Source: Cordylochernes scorpioides (taxonomy: Eukaryota; Arthropoda; Arachnida; Pseudoscorpiones; Chernetidae). Taken from it: a stretch of DNA of 64,000 nucleotides. Each line of letters starts with the position of its first letter. Position 1 is the first letter of the stretch. Made by a program: the position numbers and the translations under genes. Under the pieces are notes generated by a model. It was given only the letters and a program-made list of their open reading frames with translations. It did no database searches and was not told where the DNA came from. Of this stretch, positions 9,786 through 20,995 are shown one piece after another. The stretch lies in assembly GCA_030710605.1 (NCBI GenBank), contig CP092880.1:2026862-2090861 (forward strand). The letters run 5' to 3'.

Positions 9786-10165
9786 AAAAATGGTATTGAA
9801 TGAGAAAAAAATATTTTTTCTTCAGACAAAAGTACTTAATCCTTCTGAAAGATTCAGTACTTTTTCTGATGATGGCAACAACGCTGTTACAGAAATGTCA
9901 CATACTATTTATTTATTTGGATTTGGACTTATTATCTTGTGTGTTTCTAATCTATAATCCAAATTGTACCTCATTCAGTACTTTTGTCTGATGATGGTAA
10001 CAACGCTGTTACAGAAATGTCACATACTATTTATTTATTTGGATTTGGTCTTATTACCTTGTGTAATCCAAATTGTACCTCATTCAGTAATTTTGTCTGA
10101 TAATGGTAACAATGCTGTTACAGAAATGTCACAAATTTCAATAATTTAGATTTGGCTTTGTTACC
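9786..10165 (+). repeat. Three tandem PLE-like hairpin units
   Basis: Direct repeats of the hairpin core near 9865, 9985 and 10095, each with CTGATGATGG or CTGATAATGG followed by a TTAC stem half and AGAAATGTC. Unlike the other copies these are head-to-tail. The third unit is truncated. Confidence 0.5.
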
Positions 10166-10234
10166 TTTTGTTTGAACATTGATACATCTCTGTTATGAGA
10201 ATACAAATCTATTAAAGACGCGTAAGATTCTTTT

Positions 10235-10985
10235 AAAAAATTAAACAATTTTCTACTGCCCTTACTGCAATGAAAAATTAATAGGAAGGCCTGGCTCATC
10301 AATGGTGAACCCTCCCAGCGGTTTCGCCAGTTTAATCTACCATACCGCTGTTATATTGCATTTTTCAGTTTTCCTTTTATACTGATACTGTTGCTAGACT
10401 CTTGGAATGGGTATTTTAGATTAACTATGGACATAAGCTTTGAGGACAGTAGAATTACATACAATTATAAATATATAATATGCTTTGAGCAATCGCTCTT
10501 CCGCAAATGTCAAATTGTGGCTTTTATTGGAACAATTATATTATGATACATTAGCGCGCCATCTGTCAGTGGAGGGTTCACCACTGATGAGCCAGACCCT
10601 CCCATTAATTTTTCATTGCAGTAAGGGCAGTATAAAATTATATATTTTAAAAAGAATCATACGTGTCTATAATAGTTTCGAATTTTCATAACAGATGGCG
10701 CACTAATGAATCATAATATAAATGTTCCAATAAAAGACTCAATTTGATGTCTGCGGAAGAGCAATTGCTCAAAGCATATTATATATTTATAAATGTATGT
10801 ATTTCTACTGTCCTCAAAGCTTATGTCCATAGTTCTTCTAAAATACCCATTCCAAGAGTCTACCAACAGTATCACTATAAAAGGAAGTTCCAAAAATGCA
10901 ATATAACAGCGGTATGGTAGATTAAACTGATGAGCCAGGCCCTCCCATTGCAGTAAGGACAGTAGAAAATTGTTTCATTTTTAAA
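10235..10985. repeat. Large inverted repeat, ~300-335 bp arms
   Basis: The left arm (10235-10570) and right arm (about 10690-10985) match in reverse through CTTGGAATGGGTATTTTAGA, ATGGACATAAGCTTTGAGG and GCTCTTCCGCA. CTGATGAGCC boxes (10577, 10930) and a GGCGAAACCGC-type box (reverse of 10322-10332) lie in the arms, the same building blocks as the hammerhead core. Fragments recur at 6400-6450, 19440-19600 and 44510-44600. Confidence 0.6.
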
Positions 10986-11034
10986 ATAATCATACACGTC
11001 AATAATAGTTTTGAATTCTCATATATATATATAT

Positions 11035-11290
11035 ATGATTAAAAATGGCATATCCTGACCAGGAGCACATGTGCTTTTTAGAAGGCAGAGCGCCATCTAT
11101 TGGAACAGAAATCAACTAAACATTGATTTAACCTTATGTTTTTTCATTATTGTGATTATAATTTTCAAATAATTAAAATAATGAAAAGTTGGAATATTTG
11201 GATTATAGATAGGGTACATAAGGTAATAAAACCAAATCTAAATCAGTAAACTGTATTGTGTGACATTTCTTTAGCAGAGCATTTAAACTA
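11035..11290 (+). repeat. PLE-like terminus fragments
   Basis: Bases 11045-11140 match the arm of the hammerhead palindrome at 33838-34447 (GGCATATCCTGACCAGGAGC, then AGAGCGCCATCT). Bases 11205-11285 are a decayed copy of the AAGGTAATAA...AACC family. Confidence 0.5.
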
Positions 11291-11930
11291 ATACCACATT
11301 ATCTACAATATAAATTTGACATCCCCAATAACACTAACACGGATGTATTGCTTGTTTTTAGAATCCGGTGTATTTTTTTAACTTTTTATTTAAAAATTTC
11401 AAGAATATCGTACCCAATATTTATATATCTATAACTTATTAGTGCTAAAAAATTAATGATTCGCGTCCAAGAATGTATGGAACGAAACTTTCAGTTTTCA
11501 AAAATGATATATAAAGTTTATATGTAGCGAAATATTTTTCTACTTACGTTTAGATGAGAATGCGAACACTAGATTTGTGAAATGATAAAAAAATATCAAC
11601 TAAACGACACTCCCCATCAGGATACCAATAGAGAGATAAAAACTTTCAAATTTATCGTCTGCAATAAGTATCACACAGAGTAGTTATCGGAATAAAAAAA
11701 TATATATCTGTGAGTAGTAAAATAGAAGTTGTAGAATAATAATTATATTATTCTAGTATGAATAATATATATATACATATTATATATATTGCTTTATATC
11801 GTTGTTATTATTTCTGTTTTGCGTTTATATCAATGTGTTATGTGCTATATATAGTATGTTTCCGTTTTTAGGCCAATTGAAGCAGTACAATTTTAAAAAT
11901 TAAACTAGATGAATGACAAAGTCATTGCCT
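11291..11930. other. AT-rich stretch without recognised features
   Basis: Low-complexity AT-rich sequence with short TA microsatellites near 11760-11790. No ORF, RNA or repeat family that I can support. Confidence 0.5.
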
Positions 11931-12576
11931 GGACGCTGGCTACATTGGTACGCTACCCCAATTGGATATCTACTCAAGGCTAAACAAAAGGCCCCGTGCA
12001 GATGAAGGAAAACATATCTCTCGAGGCTCAGCTTTGCCTCACCACGTGAAAAGAGGGGGGTGCCGTCGACCTTTTCCTTCGCTGCTTACCCAGGGTAGAG
12101 CAGAAGCAGCCACTGGCAAAATTTATATTGGGTCAATGTGGAGCAAAAGGCGATATTAGAAAAGATTGATCCAGCGCGTCACAAACACGGACTCCAAGTG
12201 AAATGAGGAACAGCGAGGTGAGTATCTTCTCTCTGCTGTCAGTAGCAACCTCATCATAGTTCCGGGCTGTGTTCTAGGGTGATTTTTTCTGAAGCGGCAT
12301 AGATATAATATTTCAGTGCGATGCAATTATCCGTAGATGACACCGCTGAGAACTTGGTATTCTTTCGTTGTTAGGGAGAGAAGTCAAAGTCCAGTGGGAT
12401 CCAGGCGAGATACTTTCTGTACTACATTAATATGATCAGAGCCCATAAAGCTGGGATGCCTCGTAGACTGGATGAAAGTAGTTACTAAGAAATCTTGCTC
12501 AGGGAATAGCTATCAAGCTAGGTCACCCCATCTAGCCAATTTTTCTGTCGACAAACGACCAATATAATCAATAGTT

Positions 12577-13060
12577 TCATAATTTCTCAGCGCGTTGCGG
12601 TGGGGTGGATTGTTTTACTCTATGGTGACTGGTGCAACTCAGAAAGTCGGTAACGTCCTCAATGAAGCACGCAAGACTTGCGAAGATGTGTTTTCGAAAG
12701 TCGTGCCTCTTATCTTTGGTCACTCGATGACTCAACCTAAGCTGTCGTAAACAGACAGTCGATGCTATCCTGCTGTAGTCTGAGATCAAGAAATGATATA
12801 TAATCCGCTTTGCGCGACGCATCTTCAAACTTTGTTTCATCAAACGATCTTGTTTTTGAGACGTAATCAGCATTGGCGGGATGACGAAGGACACAATGAC
12901 AGAAGTTTTTTTTTGCATTTCCTGGATACTTCCTAAGGCCTCGCCAAGAAGTGTTCACTTTCCAACGAGGAAGCCTGCTGGAAACATGATCAACAAGGAC
13001 TTCGCTTTGGAGAAGAATCATTGGGTAGTTTGAGCTTTTACAATAGAGATTCAAGTAACA
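12577..13060 (-). pseudogene. Overlapping open frames, unidentified coding remnant
   Basis: Two overlapping minus-strand frames (12577-12918 and 12737-13054) stay open in a stretch free of known repeats, downstream of the NXF-like segment at 13440-14108. Both peptides are basic and I recognise no motif. Their position suggests the distal part of the same decayed gene, with the frames joined by frameshifts. This is an inference from position and stop density only. The adjacent 11930-12570 shows nothing I can assign. Confidence 0.25.
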
Positions 13061-13439
13061 GTTAACGTGATTGTAGGGGCTTTATAGTAGCATCATTCTT
13101 CCAATGTAGGCGCATCTTATCGACTTACGCAACTGAAGATTCTCGTTGGAAGGTGCGTTATCCACGATATTTGTCTGATACAGAAGCTCCGTTGCATGGG
13201 AAACAGGACTCATTGCTCAAAGGCATGAACATCTTAGGCGAAGATGCTGGTTAATCGGATCCTCTGGCGCCGGTGGTAGAACCATTTCTGTTGTTTCGCC
13301 AAGGTAGAGGTATTCGATGATGTTCTTCTTCTGGACAAAAGAGTTTTCAATGCTCTGATTCTCCTATGCCGAGCGACAATGTTACGTACATTAAGCCACT
13401 TAAGGCATTCCTGCTCTCTTACTTTTCTATGATGTCGGC

Positions 13440-14108
13440 AAACTCTTGTAGATGATTGACTTAGAACTTACTCTATTAGCTTGTTGTTTGATAGGTAGAG
13501 GTTTAAGACTTTCTCGTCGGTCAGGCTGTCCAAGAGATGTTGCAGGTCCTAGATAGAGATGCTGGTTTTCGTTATTTCTTCCTTCTTCATACCAAATAGA
13601 TCAATATGTTCAAAATGATAACTAGGGAAACGTTTGAGGGGAGTGTCCATTGTTGCTGGGTCTTGAATCCAGTGTTTAGCAATAGAGTTTGAATATCTTT
13701 CTATGTTTAGGATGGCTGGGGAATCTTATCTTTTAACAGTTTTAAAGATCTTCTAGCTAAAAACATCGGGGTCACTGTGTGTGAGATCTGGAGATCTGAA
13801 TTCTTGGGCTGATGGTAAATAGAGTAAGTATGCAGCTGTTGACGCAGGGTGGTTCGATGCAGCTGGAAGCGAGGCAGCTGTATTAGTGATTGGAGAGCAA
13901 GCACCTTGATATCCGGTGTGGTCACACAGAACTTGTGGCTGGTGAGCTGGAAGCTGTTTGCGGCCCTAATGAAGGTAGTTTGCTTTTTTAGTATCCCATT
14001 TATTTGAGCATTGAAATATATATACTTCAGATAGGCCAGCTCTGAGCCACCCTTGGAAGTCACAATGAACGTTTTAAAATGAGGCGTCTTCTTCATTTCA
14101 GTCCACAT
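13440..14108 (-). pseudogene. Degraded NXF-like (nuclear RNA export factor) / LRR coding region
   Basis: The first frame (14108 to 13707) reads like the end of an RRM followed by a linker, including a segment resembling the family's FFVEDxxxAxxLK stretch. A shifted frame over the same DNA gives FRSPDLTHSDPDVFS, close to the LDLxxLxSDPDV pattern before the NXF leucine-rich repeats. The first frame then gives ARRSLKLLKDKIPQP, continued in the shifted frame by ILNIERYSNSI. A 77-base exon-like block (13472-13548), flanked by a TAG acceptor and GTAAGTTC donor, encodes VLNLYLSNNKLI, a leucine-rich repeat. NXF proteins export mRNA through nuclear pores using RRM, LRR, NTF2-like and UBA domains. Frameshifts make this copy look broken. 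The identification rests on pattern resemblance only; another LRR protein is possible. Confidence 0.35.
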
Positions 14109-14147
14109 TCACCAGGTGTACCCAGGTTTGTATTTCCTAATAGAGGC

Positions 14148-14450
14148 TGGGGGTCGGTGGAAGGCTGGTTAAACCGTTTGGTTTACGACCACTACGACCC
14201 GGGTTCGATCCCCGCATTGGACACTTTTTTCTGTTAAAAAAAAATGCTCCAATGGCCCCCCGATTCTTGCAAAAGTCCAACCCCACCAGCGAGTGCAAGT
14301 AACCAAACGGGGCTCTGGCACATTTGTAAGTGCAAAGTCGAACTGCTTTTCACATGTGTAGACATGTGGTGCGCTTACAGTAAAAAGCAGTCGCTAACTA
14401 CCCACCATGATTATCATGGCCTGTACCACGTGTACTAGGGATAAGCAAAA
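14148..14450 (+). repeat. tRNA-derived SINE (family A), full-length copy 3
   Basis: The best preserved copy: GGTCGGTGGAAGG, intact B box GGTTCGATCCC, body CCAACCCCACCAGCGAG, tail hairpin CATGATTATCATG and GGGATAAGC plus A9. Inserted immediately upstream (relative to the minus strand) of the NXF-like remnant. Confidence 0.8.
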
Positions 14451-14955
14451 AAAAAATTATATCCATGGATTGTATGTTTGGTATAATTATGTAAATTGGC
14501 CTAAAACCTTATTTATTGGAATACAATTTTTAAACACCAATCAGTAAAGAACAATTTGGATTCATTAAGGACATAGAAAAGTTTATTCCGAGGCTTCAAT
14601 AACAAATGTGCATGCTTTTTGACAGAAGCAAGGTTTTCGGAAAAAATTGGAATAAAGCACAAAATGGCCATACAGGAACTTCCAAAAGATCTGACTCAGC
14701 TGATAAGAGGCTATCTTGAAGAAAGGAAGTTTAATGTCAGATGGATACCAGTACTGGCCTCAACTTATTAGAGCAGGAGTCTTTCTAAGGTTCAATTCAC
14801 GACCCTACCTCTTCAACGTGTTTAGAAATAACATGTCTCTCAAATATGTGTATGTGGATTCAACTATATACATATGTCAACACAGAACTTGTACGCTATC
14901 TGAAAACATTATCAAGCTACTGGAAATTTACGAGATGTTGATAAGGGACCAAAAT

Positions 14956-15026
14956 ATTGGTGCCACATTCAGGTCAGGATAAATCTATGAAAAATATATT
15001 TATCCTGACCTAAATGTGGCACCAAT
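14956..15026. repeat. Short near-perfect hairpin, 29 bp arms
   Basis: The arm 14956-14984 and the reverse complement of 14998-15026 differ at one base, around a 13 base loop. The size would suit a pre-miRNA-like hairpin or a tiny foldback element. No transcription signal is visible. Nothing else is recognised between 14450 and 15660. Confidence 0.7.
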
Positions 15027-15720
15027 CTTGACATGGGTAATCTTAATATAAGGGAATATAAGGAGGTCGTGAATCCCATTGGATTGTGAAAATATTCGTG
15101 AGAACCTGTGCGCGTATTCAGATCACCTGCTATCTGGTAATCTTATTTAAAAAAAAAAAAGCAATATTCCAAAATTTCAATATCCCATGACAATAATTTA
15201 AATATTAGATATTTTTTATAATAAAAACGGATTTCGAAAGAATAAATTTCTTGGTTTATTCATATATTTTTTCTCTCAAGCTCTTTCAGGAATTATAAAC
15301 CTTTCCAATCCTGTATAAAACCCGAAAGTTTGAGAGAATATGTAAATAAAGCTAGAAACTTATCCTCGGAAACGGTTTTTTTATTATTATTAACACATTT
15401 CAGAGGATTTTATCTTCCGAATATTTCCAATTTAATTGATCATTAGTCAGAATAAAAAACATTTCTCACACTATAATTACATGAACACTTAGATTATACC
15501 TTTTTACCACCTGGTCTCAGGTACAATGCCACTCTTATCATTTCTTTTTTACATCTTCATGGACTCCGGGACGAATATATATAAGACGAGATGTGTGTAA
15601 ATGTAAATATGTTTGTGTTGTGTATCTGTTGTGTAGCAACATAAGGCTTGAAGTTTTACTCAACTTTAATATCAAATAACAACAAAGATGGCGTATGACA
15701 ACAAGGACGATGTTTGGAGC

Positions 15721-16555
15721 TCAGGTTGACGAGAGTCCGTGTCTCTTTGGTGACGTCGCCGGGACCTCGTCCAGGGGCCAGTCCACCCAGGGGTAGCGCC
15801 GGGGGCAGCGGATGCAGGTCCCCATGAAGCGGGGGCCGATCAGCCTGGGGTGGGCTCTGAGGTAGCCGCAGCTCTGCCCCTCCAGGCCGCACTCCTCCTC
15901 GCGGGGCTCCAGCAGGCACGATGCCTCGCGGTACCGATCCAGCGGCACGGGGTGTCGGATGTAGTCCAGGGCGTCCTGCACCGTCACCAGGAACACGTCG
16001 TCTTTCTCCAGCATCCAATCCACAAACTTCAGGTAGCCCAGGGTGCGGTTGGGGTGTTTCAGCCACGACTCGTGCAGGAAGACGGGGAGCGGCGCGCGGT
16101 TGGAGAGGTAGTGCCTATCGAAGTTATGACGTAGATAGGAGAAGGTGTCTTCCACGGTCTCGGGGTAGGGCATGCAGGCGTCCACCATGGCGCACGGCGT
16201 TTGGCGGCGTACGTCGAACCAGTTGACTAGTGGGACGACCCAGAGTCCCGGGTAGTGGCCCCGAGGACAGGGAGGGATCTGACAGTCGTGCTGATAGCTG
16301 TGGTCCAGCGTGTAGGGCCACAGAGGCGGGTCCACGTACATCCGCGACGGCATCGAAGCGTCGTACAGGAATCCCTCCTTGTGGAGCACGGAGAAAGAGG
16401 TGTCGCCGGCGGTCTGCAGGAATGGAGCCCGCACCCCGCGGATCTTCTCCCGCGGCACCTTAGCCATCCGTGCCAGGAAGTCGCGCATGCCGGACAGCTC
16501 ACGCGTCCACACGGTCTGGTTGGCCAGGCGCCAAAGGTCGGTCTCGGTGGAGTGG
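15721..16555 (-). CDS. Chitin deacetylase, exon 2 (C-terminal part)
   Basis: The terminal coding exon of a two-exon gene (exon 1 at 21165-21694). The acceptor TGTGCAG precedes 16555; the exon starts in phase 2 so the joined codon is Thr, restoring HSITH. The exon encodes residues 178-454. It continues the polysaccharide deacetylase (NodB/CE4) fold: HSITH supplies the second and third zinc ligands (His174, His178), RAPFL is at about 219-223, then GFLYDASM and the late LHESWL motif. A Cys-rich tail (C..CG....CGY...C..CP..YPW) ends at a TGA at 15721. The enzyme hydrolyses N-acetyl groups of chitin in extracellular cuticle or gut lining. No stops or frameshifts interrupt it, and GC-rich codons contrast strongly with the AT-rich flanks, indicating a maintained host gene. 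Confidence 0.92.
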
Positions 16556-17027
16556 CTGCACAGCTCTCAGTTGTCATAATGTCACGTTGGTGTAACACAA
16601 GTTATCTAGGCTTACAGGCAGATAGTACAGAAGCCTAATATACCGAGATGTATACAAGATAAACCACAACAACAACAACAAACAGGCAAACGGGGATAGG
16701 TAAAAGATATAAAAAATTCTATCAAAACCACTCCCTCTCTTCCTTCCCAGCGCTTAGGACAGCGGATCGGGCTGCACAGCTATTGAAAAAAAAAAACTAA
16801 AAATATTGTTTTAACGAATTTTAAAATGGAGAGATGTCTCTTTGGTAGAGCAATACCATCTTCCCGCAACTTGTAGATAGCCGTTTGACACTTACAGAAT
16901 TCAAGAGCTCCAATTGGTTACAGGTCGGGGATAGGACTTATGCAAGAGTCGTGAATCATTGAAGCATTTTCTATTTTAGATTTTAAAAAATGCCAATGTG
17001 CAGGATTCGATCCCAGGTGGTTGTCAC

Positions 17028-18052
17028 TGACAGTAAAGGACTGTCACATCATCATGTCAATGGAAGAAATATTTCCTACAAACGACTCCCCACTTCCGTT
17101 AATTCAGACAATTGGAGCCGTGCACACACTGGGAGAATTCTGCCTAATCAGCCTGTCCATAAATCTTCCTTGAAGTTTAACGAGATGTCGCAACTCTGGT
17201 GACACTCCTGGCGAACCGTGATCTTAGAGGTCGCCGTGATAAGTCACTCGATTTAAGACCAACTCTTGGACCATAAAACCTCTCCAGATCGGAACAGAAC
17301 AATTAAAATATGACCAAAGTTACATATCCTATTAGAAGGAGACCGTCTAAGTTCGCCTGCCACTGAGTAGTGCTCCCAGTCTCAATGACAAAGGCAGACG
17401 CACTATACTTCACCTAGTTATGATCTCAAGCTTTACAAGCTTGGTACCCTGATGTGATTGAGTGGAGATAAGAAAGAAGAAGAAGAGGAGACCGTTCCGA
17501 GGGTTGTATGAGAAATCTAAAGATCTTAATTACACTTTTCAAAAGAAATTTAAATCCCTGTAAATCTAATGTTCTCACCTTGATATAGGGAAAGGGATTG
17601 TTTTTATTGGATTAGAAGCTTTCGGGCTTAGTAGCTTTACTTCTTGAGAGTAGTGGGAGAGGACGTATAGGTGGAATGGAAGACGTCTCGAGCAAATTTA
17701 TCCCAGGAGCATACGACCCTCGGAACGATCTCCTTCTAATAGGATATGTAACTTTGGACATATTTCAATTGTTCTGTTCCGATCTGGAGAAATTTTACGG
17801 TCCTATAGCTGGTCTTAAATAGAGAAACATGTAACGGCGACCTCTGAGATCACGGTTCGCCAGGAGTGTCACCAGAGTTGCGACATCTCGATAAACTTCA
17901 AGGAAGATTTATGGACAGGCTGATTCTGCAGAAATCTCCCAGTGTGTACACGGCTCCAATTGTCTGAATTACTGGAAGTGGGGAGTCGTTCGAAGGAAAT
18001 ACTTTTTCTTCCATCGACATGATGGCGTGACAGTCCTTTACTGTCAGAGAGA
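17028..18052. repeat. Foldback element, ~325 bp inverted arms
   Basis: The left arm (17028-17356) and right arm (about 17720-18052) are reverse complements with scattered differences. Shared landmarks are GACAGTAAAGGACTGTCA, TTCAAGGAAGATTTATGG and CGATCTGGAGA. Just outside the left arm is a tRNA-like B box (AGGATTCGATCCC, 17002-17014), and a GA microsatellite (18045-18070) follows the right arm. A family B fragment (17355-17487, minus) lies in the loop. Translations of the two arms are related because the DNA is duplicated. Confidence 0.75.
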
Positions 18053-18419
18053 GAGAGAGAGAGAGAGAGTGACAACAATAAATAAAGATACTTAACACGA
18101 AAGTTTCTAACCCAATAAAAACAATCTTCATATCAATATTAAGAGGAGAACATTAGACTTACAGGGATTTAAATTTCGTTTTAAAATGTAATTAAATCTC
18201 TAGATTTCTCGGGCATAAAGGTTAAAGATCTTGATTACATTTTTAAAAAGAAACTCACCCCTAGAAACCTGATGTTTTCACCACATCGAAAGTTTCTTTT
18301 ACAAATAATACAACTTTATATTTTGTGCACAAATAACGCTTTATTGCCTTTTAATTCTTAATAACATATGTCCTACTGGCCTTGTCTTTATTGTTTGCGG
18401 AAGTGCATTTCTCGATGCA

Positions 18420-18830
18420 AACATGTATATCGGGATTCAGACAATAACTCTGAAAGATATTACAGTGACCTTTATTGAAGATACACGAGATAACCAATAT
18501 ACACTCATGGACAAAACTTAAGGAAGTTGTACCTTTTAGCATGTATATCGGAATTCAGACAATAACTCTGAAAGATATTACAGTGACCTTTATTGAAGAC
18601 ACACGAGATAACCAATATACACTCATGGACAAAACTTAAGGAAGTTGTACCTTTTAGCATGTATATCGGAATTCAGACAATAACTCTGAAAGATATTACA
18701 GTGACCTTTATTGAAGACACACGCGATAACCAATATACACTCATGGACAAAACTTAAGGAAGTTGTACCTTTTAGCATGTATATCAGGATTCAGACAATA
18801 ACTCTGAAAGATATTTAATACACAGTGGCC
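18420..18830 (+). repeat. ~119 bp tandem repeat with Tc1-like TIR motif
   Basis: Four copies starting near 18421, 18540, 18659 and 18777. Each contains ATACACTCATGGACAAAACT, which looks like a Tc1-type terminal inverted repeat next to TA, then AAGGAAGTTGTACC. The last copy is diverged. Confidence 0.85.
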
Positions 18831-18869
18831 TTTATTGAAAACACACAAGATAACAAAGTGGGAACAGCT

Positions 18870-19690
18870 TCTGTCTCCTTAAAAAAATAGACGATCGGCG
18901 ATATTAAAGATTTTCCACTTTCTTAAGTTTTGTCCATGAGTGTATTTCCCATATAACTTTGTAAATTCGAATTTCTTTCTCCCTCTATTTTCCACTCCTT
19001 TTCTGTATCTCTCAGGAAAATCTGTATATAGGACTAAATGTCTTAATAAAAGTATTGATTGATTATTAAATAACAAAGTGGTAAATCAATTATTCTTCTG
19101 TTGTTGTTGTTTATTCCTCAACATTGTCTCAGCTTTTCTATTATAGTCCTGAGGTTTTCCCAGAGGTCTTTTTTGGAGGATTTGATACAGTTCAATAGAT
19201 GTTCAGAACTGGCTGGTTGGAAATCGCATTTGGGGCATTTCGGGAATGTTTTGAATTTTCCATTAAATTTGAGCATTTTCTAAGATGTCCTGTTCGTAAT
19301 CTTGAAATCACCGTTTGTTCTTCGCTAGTAAGGGAATCCATTATTCTTGTAAAAGGAATACTTACCAATGGTAATCCAAACCAACAAAAGCTATCGTTAA
19401 ATCGAAAAAAAAAAAAACTTTGTACATAAAATATTATGATATGATATATTAGCGCGTCATCTGTTAAGAGAATTCGAAACTATTATAGACGCGTGTGATT
19501 CTTTTAAAAATTAAACAATTTTCTACTGCCCTTATTCCAATGAAAAACTGGCGAAACCGCTGAGAGGGTTCACCACTGATGAGCCAGGTCCTCTCATTAA
19601 TTTTTCAATGCTTTTTATTTCATGAAATGGCTATTCTGACATTGAGATAGGAAACAAAGAAACTATACTCATGGACAAAACGTAAGGAAG
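18870..19690. repeat. Spacer between opposed arrays, with further TIR copies
   Basis: The TIR motif recurs alone in reverse at ~18918-18945 (AAGTTTTGTCCATGAGTGTA) and forward at ~19665-19690. Around 19440-19620 is a fragment of the 10235-10985 family with both a GCGAAACCGC and a CTGATGAGCC box. No transposase frame is seen. Confidence 0.55.
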
Positions 19691-19799
19691 TGGAAAGTTT
19701 TTTATGTCGCCGGTCGTCTGTCTTTTTTTTTTAAGGAGACAGAGTCAATTTTGTTTACACTTGGTTATATCGTGTCTTCAAAAAAGGTCAATGTAATAA

Positions 19800-20112
19800 T
19801 TTTCAGAGTTATTGTCTGAATCCTGATATACATGCTGAAAGGTACAACTTACTTAAGTTTTGTCCATGAGTGTATATTGGTTATCTCGTGTGTCTTCAAT
19901 AAAGGTCACTGTAATATCTTTCAGAGTTATTGTCTGAATCCCGATATACATGCTAAAAGGTACAACTTCTATAAGTTTTGTCCATGAGTGTATATTGGTT
20001 ATCTCGTGTGTCTTCAATAAAGGTTACTGTAATATCTTTCAGAGTTATTTTCTGAATCCCGATATACATGATAAAAGTTACAACTTCCTTAAGTCTTGTC
20101 CATGAGTGTAAT
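19800..20112 (-). repeat. Inverted ~118 bp tandem array (Tc1-like TIR)
   Basis: Three units near 19805, 19922 and 20041 that are reverse complements of the units at 18420-18830, so the two arrays face each other across ~1 kb. Confidence 0.85.
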
Positions 20113-20269
20113 GTCAGTTTATGGGATTTATATAACACAATGGGAACAACATAACCTATTGTTTAGGTCTCAAGGTCAGGTTGGGGACGAAGCTTGTCAA
20201 CACAGACAAAGGTCATTTGGGGAAAAGCTTCCAGGAATAAGTTTCTTGTAAGAATCTCTCTTAATAATA

Positions 20270-20725
20270 ATAGACGGTGGTACTTATCCCAAGTATTCCA
20301 TGATAATCATGTTTACTGACTTCTTTTCTACACATGTATAAATATGAGGATCTTCCGAGGCGCGATTATTGCTAGTTGAAAACTTTACTCGTGCTATATG
20401 CGCAGTTCAGATGCGCTGTAGCTCTTTCTTTGTATAAATCGGCCATTAAATTTCAATTATTTGCATGTTTGGTCGAAAAGTCTTTATTTACATATTTTCA
20501 TACAAATTGGAAAACTCCTTCTTGTAGCCTAGATTTTTTTTTTGTTGTTGTTATTGAGTGTATTTTATTTGAACTGGTTTCATTTGAACGATTTATATAA
20601 ACCAAATACACATATAGAAAGCAGTTCCACATACCAGTATGCAAGAGCTTCGTTTTGGTTACTTGCACTCACTGGTGGGGTTGGACTTTTTCAAGAATCG
20701 GGGGCTATTGGAGCAAATATACATT
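20270..20725 (-). repeat. SINE family A fragments (minus)
   Basis: The tail piece at 20270-20345 (GGTACTTATCCC, ATGATAATCATG) and the body piece at 20610-20720 (GGTTACTTGCACTCACTGG, GGTGGGGTTGGACTTTT) are separated by ~260 bases of AT-rich sequence. Confidence 0.5.
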
Positions 20726-20824
20726 ACAAGAGGATAAATTGCCAGTTATCATCTCGAAGAAGGAATTAAATTTAACGGCGACCTGATAAAGAATCTCGTT
20801 AGCTTTGATTTTTTCTTTAACATA

Positions 20825-20995
20825 CAGTTAAACCTGTCGCCCCCTCTTGGGACTCACCAAAATAGGGTGTAATAGAGAGGGGGTGCTATAGACAGGTCAC
20901 TTTTAATGTAAATCGCATCGTACTACGTATTAAAAATAGGGCGCTATAGAGAGGGAGGCGTTATTTAGAGGGGGTGCTATAGACAGGTTTAACTG
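20825..20995. repeat. MITE family B, copy 1
   Basis: A 171 bp element flanked by TA, with inverted ends CAGTTAAACCTGTC/GACAGGTTTAACTG and subterminal blocks rich in AGAGGGGG and GCTATAGA. TA flanks and a CAGT start suggest mobilisation by a pogo/Tc1-type transposase. Confidence 0.8.

Noticed and set aside
15850-16638. Long plus-strand open frames over the chitin deacetylase exon
   Set aside because: GC-rich antisense shadows; only the minus frame has the CE4 motifs and fitting splice sites.
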